Source: an uncultured Bacilli bacterium (GTDB lineage Bacteria > Bacillota_I > Bacilli_A > RF39 > UBA660). Taken from it: a stretch of 8,846 nucleotides of DNA. The stretch covers positions 1 to 8,846 of the forward strand of contig CAQBKK010000046.1 of the NCBI GenBank assembly GCA_948760655.1. The letters are read 5' to 3'. Shown here one piece after another: positions 1 through 5,582 of this stretch (positions within the stretch are counted from its first letter, which is position 1; every line of letters starts with the position of its first letter). The translations under genes and the position numbers were made by a program. The notes beneath the pieces were generated by a model. That model saw only the letters and a list, made by a program, of their open reading frames with translations. It searched no databases and was not told the DNA's origin.

Positions 1-214
<214 letters not shown>

Positions 215-229
215 TCATTCCTCCTTTTT

Positions 230-245
230 GATAAACTATTTTATC
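230..245. repeat. Small inverted repeat before the recombinase gene
   Basis: A perfect 6-bp inverted repeat, GATAAA-N4-TTTATC, sits in the 48-nt gap between the small unknown gene and the recombinase, just upstream of the recombinase Shine-Dalgarno. It could form a weak hairpin in the mRNA or serve as a protein-binding site. At this AT content such a short repeat may be chance. Confidence 0.3.
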
Positions 246-259
246 ATTTTTTCTATAAA

Positions 260-535
260 TTACAATAAACCTGATTTTAAATATTTTTCTAAATCTTTAA
301 ATTTTATTTTTTTGTTATAACCATTTATAAAAATGTCATCACACTCATCAAATAATAAATAGTCATTACCATTAACTTTTAATATATGTGGCTTTGTATA
401 AGCAATATTAGTGTTTTTAAGATTAATGATACATCCATTAATAAATTCATACTTAACACAAGCAAACTTACATATCATATCTATTTTCTTTTTTAATTCC
501 TCACTTATTACAAGTTCTTTAGTTTCAATTGTCAT
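260..535 (-). CDS. Small protein of unknown function upstream of the recombinase
   Basis: A 91-residue protein beginning MTIETKELVISEELKKKID; I do not recognise its family. It has no obvious signal peptide, membrane segment or Cys-based metal motif. The pattern is mixed alpha/beta: an amphipathic Lys/Glu-rich helix near residues 10-25, then short beta-like stretches (INGCIINL, HILKVNGNDYLLF), an acidic DECDD patch, and a Lys-rich C-terminus. I chose the ATG at 533-535. A longer reading from 565 would start inside the ssrA terminator. The Shine-Dalgarno is weak (GTGAGAGTGA), so the start is uncertain. The gene ends 48 nt before the recombinase on the same strand, suggesting one transcription unit and a role linked to the element, such as regulation or directionality. 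That role is inference from position only. Confidence 0.6.
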   Translation of the reverse strand: MTIETKELVISEELKKKIDMICKFACVKYEFINGCIINLKNTNIAYTKPHILKVNGNDYLLFDECDDIFINGYNKKIKFKDLEKYLKSGLL

Positions 536-562
536 ATATATCACTCTCACTTTCTTAAACAA

Positions 563-588
563 CAAAAAACTAACTATTTCTAGCTAGT
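563..588 (-). terminator. Intrinsic terminator of ssrA
   Basis: Read on the minus strand, ACTAGCTA-GAAA-TAGTTAGT forms an 8-bp stem with one G-U pair and a GNRA-type GAAA loop, followed directly by a run of five T (568-564). It lies 42 nt after the tmRNA 3' end and just before the small gene, so it probably ends the ssrA transcript. Confidence 0.8.
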
Positions 589-600
589 AATTTATTACTT

Positions 601-617
601 ACTCGAAAAGTTCGAGT
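601..617. repeat. Perfect 7-bp palindrome next to the tmRNA 3' end
   Basis: ACTCGAA-AAG-TTCGAGT is a perfect 7-bp inverted repeat with a 3-nt loop, 12 nt beyond the encoded CCA of ssrA. Neither strand has a following T-run, so it is not a standard terminator. It may act as a barrier or processing hairpin in the ssrA precursor, ahead of the true terminator at 563-588. Confidence 0.5.
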
Positions 618-629
618 TTCCTATCTATA

Positions 630-1000
630 TGGTGGAGCAGAGGAGATTCGAACTCCTGTCCAAAATACCCTATGATACAATTTCTACAAGTTTAGCTAGA
701 TTTTAAATTCATTATATAACTGGCTATAGCGTACCCATTATATAACTAGTTTAATAAGTTATTCATTATAAAAACTTAAACAATCTTTACAATATATCTT
801 ATATGTATGAATACTTCTATCCTACCCTATAAGAGAGGTTAGTAAGAAGTCTCCCTAGACCTTTAATTAGGCAAAAACAGGAGTGAAACCACCAAAGGTT
901 TCGTTTTTAGTTTTGTTATTTATTTTTTGCTTGCATTTATGGTATGCCTACCACTTGCCATCATATCTAGTAATAATTGTCGAAAGCCATTTACTGCCCC
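630..1000 (-). ncRNA. ssrA: Transfer-messenger RNA (tmRNA)
   Basis: A complete one-piece tmRNA of about 371 nt, which with SmpB rescues ribosomes stalled on broken mRNAs and tags the nascent peptide for proteolysis. The 5' end GGGGCAG (1000-994) pairs with CTGCTCC near the 3' end in a 7-bp acceptor stem. This includes a G3-U70 wobble, the identity element for alanyl-tRNA synthetase. Discriminator A and CCA are encoded (633-630). The T-arm AGGAG-TTCGAAT-CTCCT and the 5' block GGCTTTCGACA match conserved tmRNA positions. An A6 run after a pseudoknot-like segment (GGCAAGTGG...) precedes the tag frame, as in known tmRNAs. The distal third (about 700-840) is AT-rich and should hold further pseudoknots; it includes a 12-nt direct repeat (710-721 and 736-747). 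Promoter and terminator are both identifiable. Confidence 0.96.
867..917 (-). other. tmRNA-encoded proteolysis tag reading frame
   Basis: The frame ending GTT TTT GCC TAA (stop 869-867) is the only one giving a plausible tag. Aligning the A6 run and the KT codons with my memory of E. coli and B. subtilis tmRNAs puts the resume codon at AAC (917-915). The encoded peptide is then NKTKNETFGGFTPVFA, preceded by the charged Ala. The hydrophobic C-terminus (VFA) fits a ClpXP/ClpAP-type degron, and -FA endings are known in Mollicutes. GCA codons upstream (near 938-926) are in other frames and run into TAA quickly. The exact resume position is inferred; the end of the frame is firmer. Confidence 0.65.
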
Positions 1001-1009
1001 ATACAATGT

Positions 1010-1018
1010 ATTCTAGCA
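1010..1018 (-). promoter_or_regulatory. ssrA promoter, extended -10
   Basis: On the minus strand TGCTAGAAT is an extended -10 element (TGn plus TAGAAT), with its last base 10 nt before the GGGGCAG 5' end of tmRNA. At 17-nt spacing the -35 position (1033-1038) reads TGGCTT, only loosely like TTGACA, so the TG extension probably compensates. The position relative to the mature 5' end suggests little or no leader. Confidence 0.75.
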
Positions 1019-1058
1019 TAAAAAAGAGAAAAAAGCCATAGAATTGTTTCGAGAGTTA

Positions 1059-1087
1059 CTGACAATTCTTAGAAGTTATTGTATAAT
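1059..1087 (+). promoter_or_regulatory. Sigma-A-type promoter of the small membrane protein gene
   Basis: CTGACA (1059-1064), a 17-nt spacer and a perfect TATAAT (1082-1087) form a strong promoter. Transcription would begin near 1094, about 18 nt before the chosen ATG at 1112. It is divergent from the ssrA promoter; the two -10 boxes are about 66 nt apart. Confidence 0.8.
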
Positions 1088-1111
1088 AAAAAAGCAGGAA
1101 GAAGGATATAT

Positions 1112-1669
1112 ATGTACGAAGAAAAAAAGATAAAATTAAAAAAAAGAAAAAAATCCAAACAAATATTTCCTTTAACCTCAAAAAAAACAAAAAAGAAAAA
1201 AAGTATAAAGATTACTTTTCCACATTTAAATATTTTTAGAAATTATACATTTTTAGAAAAAATAGATTGGAAAAAATTATGGATAAAATTAGGAATACTA
1301 ATGCTTGTTATGCTTTTAATAATATTTACAATTTCTAGACTAAATAAATACCATAAAAGAGAAGATGAAATATTCAATAATAATGTAACCAAAGTAACAA
1401 AATCTACTTTAAAATATTTTGAAGAAAATCCTTTACCTATAAATATTGGGGATTCCTCTTCTTTATTGATAGACGAAATGATTAAATTGGAAATATTAGA
1501 TGAAGTAAAAGAAAAAGATAAATATTGCGATTATTTAAATAGTTATGTAATATTTACAAAAGTTTCTTCTATAGAATATCGATTAAAAACATACCTAGAC
1601 TGTCCTAAAAAGAAAAAAATAGTAGAGCAAACTATCACATGCGAAAATAATCATTGTGAAACAAAATAA
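1112..1669 (+). CDS. Small single-pass membrane protein with Cys-containing ectodomain
   Basis: A 185-residue protein of unknown function. The N-terminal 55 residues are extremely Lys-rich (KLKKRKKSK, SKKTKKKKS). One membrane segment follows at about 57-76 (LWIKLGILMLVMLLIIFTI), so the positive-inside rule predicts N-in/C-out. The outer part (about 80-185) begins with a helix, then a 'PLPINIGDSSSLLIDEMIKLEILDE' type region. After that come KYCDYLNSYV and YRLKTYLDCPKKKK, with Cys at 139, 164, 177 and 182. The order 'helix - LP - leucine-rich short helix - CD..NSYV - Y.LK..L.C' recalls a small ectodomain I have seen in many uncultured Bacillota surface and pilin-like proteins; this is recognition from memory, not a search. 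The start at 1112 is chosen for its AGAAGG Shine-Dalgarno, and because the upstream ATG at 1079 overlaps the -10 box. tRNA-Arg follows 40 nt downstream. Confidence 0.8.
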   Translation: MYEEKKIKLKKRKKSKQIFPLTSKKTKKKKSIKITFPHLNIFRNYTFLEKIDWKKLWIKLGILMLVMLLIIFTISRLNKYHKREDEIFNNNVTKVTKSTLKYFEENPLPINIGDSSSLLIDEMIKLEILDEVKEKDKYCDYLNSYVIFTKVSSIEYRLKTYLDCPKKKKIVEQTITCENNHCETK

Positions 1670-1682
1670 AAAATACTATATA
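1654..1682 (+). promoter_or_regulatory. Possible tRNA-Arg promoter
   Basis: TTGTGA (1654-1659), 17 nt and TATATA (1677-1682) overlap the end of the membrane protein gene and would start RNA about 20 nt before the tRNA. Both boxes match consensus at only four of six positions, so read-through from the upstream gene is an alternative. Confidence 0.35.
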
Positions 1683-1689
1683 AATAATG

Positions 1690-1703
1690 AGTGAAAATTC
1701 ACT
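1690..1703 (+). other. Short hairpin between the membrane protein gene and tRNA-Arg
   Basis: AGTGA-AAAT-TCACT gives a 5-bp stem just 6 nt before the tRNA. It is followed by ATTTCTG rather than a clean T-run, so it is at best a weak terminator; it could instead mark a tRNA 5' processing boundary. Confidence 0.35.
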
Positions 1704-1709
1704 ATTTCT

Positions 1710-1786
1710 GTTCATGTAGCTCAGCTGGATAGAGTGCTTCCCTCCGAAGGAAGAGGTCATGAGTTCGACTCTCATCATGAACACCA
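1710..1786 (+). tRNA. tRNA-Arg (anticodon CCG)
   Basis: A complete 77-nt cloverleaf. The acceptor stem GTTCATG/CATGAAC is perfect, with discriminator A1783 and an encoded CCA at 1784-1786. The D-arm runs from GCTC to GAGT with AGCTGGATA in the loop. The anticodon stem CTTCC/GGAAG encloses the loop CTCCGAA, giving anticodon CCG (1744-1746), which reads the Arg codon CGG. The T-arm is ATGAG-TTCGACT-CTCAT. The sequence does not look degenerate. CGG is absent from the complete genes of this window (Arg is mostly AGA, with some CGT), so it serves a very rare codon here. Confidence 0.97.
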
Positions 1787-1959
1787 TTTGAAACGACCAC
1801 AAACTAAAAAGTTGTGTATTAATAAATAGAAAGAATCTTCTAAAAATGCAAATAGCTAAAAAATAAAACTAGACAAATCGGTTGTATTATGTAGTAATGG
1901 ATGCTAAATCTTCCCAGAATAATAAGCTACATTTCTAAGAAACGCTTTAAAATCAAGAA

Positions 1960-1989
1960 ATTAAGAAAATAACTCTTAATCTTTTTTTG
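1960..1989 (+). terminator. Intrinsic terminator downstream of tRNA-Arg
   Basis: ATTAAGA (1960-1966), a 7-nt loop and TCTTAAT (1974-1980) form a 7-bp stem, followed by C then seven T (1982-1988) and a second T7 run. The stem is AT-rich and modest, but the U-tract is long. It would end a transcript coming from the tRNA region before the SNF2 promoter. Confidence 0.7.
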
Positions 1990-2065
1990 TTTTTTTCTTT
2001 ATCAAAAGGTATCCCACAAAAAAATAGAAAATATCAAAAATACCAAACAAACATTCACTCACTTA

Positions 2066-2074
2066 TGCTATAAT
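2066..2074 (+). promoter_or_regulatory. Extended -10 promoter of the SNF2 gene
   Basis: TGCTATAAT is a perfect extended -10 element (TG at 2066-2067, TATAAT at 2069-2074), placing the RNA start near 2081 and giving a leader of about 26 nt. No TTGACA-like box lies at 17-nt spacing, as is common when TGn is present. The same TGCTATAAT recurs before the gene at 8402. Confidence 0.75.
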
Positions 2075-2106
2075 AAAAAATAAGTTAATTTCAAAAGGAG
2101 AAGTCT

Positions 2107-5100
2107 ATGAACAAAGAATTACAATATATAAAATCACTCGTCGGTGACGATTCCTTTCTAAAAGGCAGATACTATAGAGGGTATGTTCATTATAACAATA
2201 GAGAAGAACTAGATGGTATGACCATGCACTATTTTACAGTACGTTCTGAAAATTCCTATCACGATTTTTATGAAGTCGAAATTCATTACCAAAACCACAA
2301 AGTTTTATATAACAATTGTACTTGTATGCAATTTCAAAACTGGGGAACCTGTAAACATGTAGCAGCATGTCTTATTCATTACCAAGAAGAAATATTCACG
2401 CTAGATGCAGAAGAAAAAAAGCTTCTTGTATCAAAACAAATTTTAAATGAATTTTATAAGCCACCCCAAAAGGAAGTACACCTAAAAAAGCAATTAAGCT
2501 TAGAAGTAGAAGTGGAATTTCAAGATAATTACTATGAATCAACAGTTGGATTAAGTTTCAAAGTCGGTGAAAATAAATTATACAGTTTAAGTAATAAACT
2601 TTCTCCTTTTTTAGAAGTTTTCAAAGAAAAAGAAGGAGAAGTAGCTTTTGGGAAAAATTTTACCTATAACCCTTTAGAACATTACTTTTCTAAAATAGAT
2701 GAAGAAATTCTAAACTTTTTATTAAGACTACACAATAGCAATCTTTACTACAATTTTAGAAATCTATCTATCAGAGAAGACCAATTTTCTATTTTTTTAG
2801 AAAAATTAGAAACCAAGCCTTTTACAATTAAAAATCATGGAAGAATAACAGGAATAAGCAAAGAAAATCCATTTAAACTTTCCTTAGAAAAAGGAGAAAA
2901 ATACTATAAACTTTCAGTACTTGAACAAGACATAGACATTTTAACTGAAGATTGCAAGTACCTAGCAAAAGCTACAACTTTATATGAACTTCCTCCAAAA
3001 TCTTCGCGAATTTTATCTTTAATGCAACAAAATAGACTGCATGACATTGAATTTGAAGAAAAAGATTTAAATATTTTTAAAAATGGCGTATTGCCAATCA
3101 TCAAAAATAATGTTGTACTAGATGCCACTGTAGAAGATAAAATAGTCATTGGCATAAAACCTAAAGTACGCATTTATCTTGAAATGAAAGGAAACATAAT
3201 CCTTTGTACCATAAAACTAGAATACCAAGAAAAGGAAATTGATTACTTTGATGAAACACCTAACATTATAAGAGATATGGAAGAAGAACAAAAAGTAATA
3301 GAAGAACTTTTAAGCTATGGCTTTATTTTAGAAAATAAAAAAATATATATGGAGGATTTAGATTCAATAGGCTTATTTTTAGAAGAATCTTTAATAGAAC
3401 TTGCAAAAAACTATGAAGTTTTTACATCAGATAAACTAAAAGAAACCAAGATTTTAAAAGAAAATACTGTACGTTCAAGTTTCTCTATTGGAACAGACAA
3501 TATCATGAAATACGAATTTGACTTAGGAGAAATCAAAAATGATGAAATAGTAAATGTTTTAGAATCCATGAAAAATAAAAAACGTTTCTATCGTCTGAAA
3601 AGTGGAGACCTACTCGACTTAAATGACAATGAAAATTTAAAAGAGTTTGAAAGTTTAGTAGAAGATATGAACCTTACTTCGAAAGAACTAAAAAATGGAG
3701 AAGGAATCATTCCTAAATATCGTGCCATTTATTTAGACAGTATCAAAAAAGAAAAATACCATATTATCAGCACCAACAATTTATTTGATGAGTTAATAAC
3801 GAAGTTCATTTCCTATAAAGATTTGCCAATCGACTTATCCACAAAAGATAAAAAAATATTGAGAGATTATCAGGAAACTGGAGTCAAATGGTTATACAAT
3901 ATTTATAAATGTGGTTTTGGAGGAATACTCGCTGATGAAATGGGGCTTGGAAAATCCATTCAGCTTATTTACCTCATCAAACAAATTTTAAAAGAGAAAC
4001 CAGAGGCTAAAATCTTAATCGTTGCACCAACTTCCTTAATCTACAATTGGAAAAATGAATTTGATAAATTTGGTGCTGAAATCAAATACAAAGTTTTTGC
4101 AGAAAATAAAAATGCTCGTAAGCAAGAACTAGAAAAAGTAAATAACTTGCAAGTTTTAATTACAACGTATGGTTTAGTAAGACAAGACCAAGAAATATAT
4201 AAAACCATGAATTTTGAACTCATGGCTATTGATGAGGCACAAAACATAAAAAATGCCAGTGCCCAAATGACGAAAGTAGTAAAAGAAATAAAAGCCAATA
4301 CGAAAATCGCTTTAACAGGAACTCCGCTAGAAAACTCGGTTTTAGAACTTTGGAGTATCTTTGATTTTATCATGCCAGGATATTTAGCTAATTTTTTATC
4401 ATTCCAAAGAAAATACAACATTAAAGATATTGAAAGTGACGAGTTAGAAAGCTTGAATTCTTTGAACGCACAAATAAAACCTTTTATTTTAAGAAGAAGA
4501 AAAAAAGATGTCGTAAAAGAGTTGCCACCAAAAATAGAAAATAATATTTCTATTGATTTAACAAAAGAACAAAAGAAACTATATGTAGCACAACTCGAAA
4601 AAACCAAAAAAGAAATGGATGAAATTTTAGCCTCAGAAGGTTTCAAAAAAGGAAACTTTAAAATCTTGCAGTTATTAACAAAACTCCGTCAATTGTGTAT
4701 TGACCCTCGCATTCTATTTGAAGACTATGCTGGAGGAAGTGCCAAAATAGAAAACTTAGTAACAATGGTAAAAGGAATTATTGAAAATGGTCACAAAATC
4801 TTGTTATTCACAAGTTTTAAAACAGCTCTAGACATAGTAAACAAGGAATTTACAAACAACAACATTTCTACCTATGTGATTGATGGTAGTGTTTCCTCTA
4901 AAAAAAGAATGGAGCTAGTAGATAAATTCAATCAAGATGATACCAACGTATTCTTAATCACTCTAAAAGCAGGAGGAACAGGACTCAATCTAACTAGTGC
5001 AGATGTAGTTATCCACTTAGACTTATGGTGGAATCCCCAAGTAGAAAACCAAGCAACAGATAGAGCCCATCGTATTGGGCAAACGAATACAGTAGAAGTA

Positions 5101-5271
5101 ATCAAACTTATATGCAAAGGTACCATTGAAGAAAGAATACTAGAACTACAAAACAAAAAGAAAATACTAAGTGATGCTCTTATAGAAGGAGAAGGAAGGG
5201 ATGAAAATATCCTTTCTAAACTAACAGAAAAAGACATCAAGAACTTATTAACAATGGATAATGAAGAATAA
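2107..5271 (+). CDS. SNF2-family DNA-dependent ATPase with N-terminal SWIM zinc motif
   Basis: A complete 1054-residue SWI2/SNF2-type protein of the bacterial SWIM-SNF2 group, which translocate on double-stranded DNA or remodel protein-DNA complexes using ATP. A SWIM motif CxCx(8)CxH is seen at C71, C73, C82 and H84 and should bind zinc. Residues about 150-560 form a long divergent region, likely the SNF2-associated domain. The helicase core starts near LRDYQETGVKWL (585). Motif I is DEMGLGKS (K616), motif II DEAQ (709-712) and motif III LTGTP (736-740). The C-terminal lobe has LLFTSFKTA, then AGGTGLNLTSADVVIHLD, WWNP and motif VI QATDRAHRIGQ (982-992; R986 and R989 expected to contact ATP). 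All core motifs look intact and length is normal for the family. The start follows AAAAGGAG at good spacing. The gene has its own promoter and terminator. The cellular role in Bacillota is poorly defined; DNA repair or transcription recycling is only a family-level guess. Confidence 0.96.
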   Translation: MNKELQYIKSLVGDDSFLKGRYYRGYVHYNNREELDGMTMHYFTVRSENSYHDFYEVEIHYQNHKVLYNNCTCMQFQNWGTCKHVAACLIHYQEEIFTLDAEEKKLLVSKQILNEFYKPPQKEVHLKKQLSLEVEVEFQDNYYESTVGLSFKVGENKLYSLSNKLSPFLEVFKEKEGEVAFGKNFTYNPLEHYFSKIDEEILNFLLRLHNSNLYYNFRNLSIREDQFSIFLEKLETKPFTIKNHGRITGISKENPFKLSLEKGEKYYKLSVLEQDIDILTEDCKYLAKATTLYELPPKSSRILSLMQQNRLHDIEFEEKDLNIFKNGVLPIIKNNVVLDATVEDKIVIGIKPKVRIYLEMKGNIILCTIKLEYQEKEIDYFDETPNIIRDMEEEQKVIEELLSYGFILENKKIYMEDLDSIGLFLEESLIELAKNYEVFTSDKLKETKILKENTVRSSFSIGTDNIMKYEFDLGEIKNDEIVNVLESMKNKKRFYRLKSGDLLDLNDNENLKEFESLVEDMNLTSKELKNGEGIIPKYRAIYLDSIKKEKYHIISTNNLFDELITKFISYKDLPIDLSTKDKKILRDYQETGVKWLYNIYKCGFGGILADEMGLGKSIQLIYLIKQILKEKPEAKILIVAPTSLIYNWKNEFDKFGAEIKYKVFAENKNARKQELEKVNNLQVLITTYGLVRQDQEIYKTMNFELMAIDEAQNIKNASAQMTKVVKEIKANTKIALTGTPLENSVLELWSIFDFIMPGYLANFLSFQRKYNIKDIESDELESLNSLNAQIKPFILRRRKKDVVKELPPKIENNISIDLTKEQKKLYVAQLEKTKKEMDEILASEGFKKGNFKILQLLTKLRQLCIDPRILFEDYAGGSAKIENLVTMVKGIIENGHKILLFTSFKTALDIVNKEFTNNNISTYVIDGSVSSKKRMELVDKFNQDDTNVFLITLKAGGTGLNLTSADVVIHLDLWWNPQVENQATDRAHRIGQTNTVEVIKLICKGTIEERILELQNKKKILSDALIEGEGRDENILSKLTEKDIKNLLTMDNEE

Positions 5272-5300
5272 ATCTTTTCTAAAACAGAAGAGATTTTTTC
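5271..5300 (+). terminator. Intrinsic terminator of the SNF2 gene
   Basis: AATCTTTTCT-AAAAC-AGAAGAGATT makes a 10-bp stem with a single G-U pair and a 5-nt loop, followed by a short T-run (5296-5299). The first stem base is the last base of the TAA stop codon, so the transcript ends immediately after translation. Confidence 0.88.
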
Positions 5301-5458
5301 CATTTTAAAATGTGAATTTGTATTTTCTTCATTTTTAGAAAAATTGCCTCTTTAAAATAGAATAGTAGAAAATCAAAATTTAGAAACAACTACTTCAAGA
5401 AAAAGAAACAAAGAAAAATATTTAAAAAAATCTCCACAAAAAGGAGGAAAAAAATCCT

Positions 5459-5524
5459 TATAATCACATACAAAGAAAAGACATAAAATATTTCATGGTG
5501 ATTATATGTAAAGAATGATCACAT
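5459..5524 (+). promoter_or_regulatory. Inverted repeat and half-sites, possible operator
   Basis: A perfect 9-bp inverted repeat, TATAATCAC (5459-5467) and GTGATTATA (5498-5506), is separated by 30 nt. A further ATCACAT (5518-5524) repeats the ATCACAT at 5463-5469 and ends 4 nt before the TTGACT -35 box at 5529. A cluster of related sites directly upstream of a -35 element is the usual layout for an activator or repressor. Alternatively the 9-bp repeat may form an RNA stem if transcription starts further upstream. Confidence 0.4.
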
Positions 5525-5528
5525 TAAA

Positions 5529-5557
5529 TTGACTTTTCTAAAAAAAAGGCTGAAAAT
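5529..5557 (+). promoter_or_regulatory. Likely promoter of the surface protein gene
   Basis: TTGACT (5529-5534) matches the -35 consensus at five of six positions. At 17-nt spacing the -10 position is GAAAAT (5552-5557), four of six. The RNA would start near 5564, about 20 nt before the ATG. An AATAAT at 5555-5560 is an alternative -10 with less suitable spacing. Confidence 0.45.
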
Positions 5558-5582
5558 AATAAAGAGGGGAGAAAGGAAATAT

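Larger units (their letters stand above)
1787..2106 (+). other. Intergenic region between tRNA-Arg and the SNF2 gene
   Basis: I see no protein-coding gene in these 320 bases. The first part (1787-1959) lacks a T-run after the tRNA, so tRNA transcription may continue to the terminator at 1960-1989. It holds a small hairpin, CACAA(A)CT-AAAA-AG-TTGTG near 1798-1816, and a long-range 6-bp pairing ATGTAG/CTACAT (around 1889-1894 and 1927-1932). These could be chance or belong to an undescribed untranslated RNA. The last part carries the promoter and Shine-Dalgarno of the SNF2 gene. Confidence 0.6.
5301..5582 (+). other. Intergenic leader region of the surface protein gene
   Basis: No credible protein gene lies here. 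The region is A-rich on this strand and contains, in order: featureless AT-rich sequence to about 5435; an AAGGAGG at 5441-5447 with no start codon at proper spacing, which can pair as AAGGA/TCCTT (5441-5445 with 5455-5459); the inverted repeat and half-sites at 5459-5524; a TTGACT promoter; and the Shine-Dalgarno of the surface protein (AAAGGA, about 5 nt before ATG). Confidence 0.65.

Noticed and set aside
1079..1111. Upstream ATG as the start of the small membrane protein
   Set aside because: It overlaps the TATAAT at 1082-1087 and would precede the predicted RNA start; the ATG at 1112 has a good AGAAGG site.
4041..4646. Minus-strand open frame of 201 codons within the SNF2 gene
   Set aside because: It lies fully antisense to the conserved helicase core. 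Its Ser/Phe-rich translation with no motif is what the complement of Lys/Glu-rich codons gives. The same applies to minus-strand frames at 2904-3173 and 4932-5303.
5459..5506. Invertible promoter flanked by the 9-bp inverted repeat
   Set aside because: The 30-nt spacer is far shorter than known invertible segments, and no invertase gene is adjacent; an operator or hairpin is simpler.
5495..5518. Seven-codon frame MVIICKE in the surface protein leader
   Set aside because: No Shine-Dalgarno at proper spacing, and it lies upstream of the predicted RNA start; likely chance.
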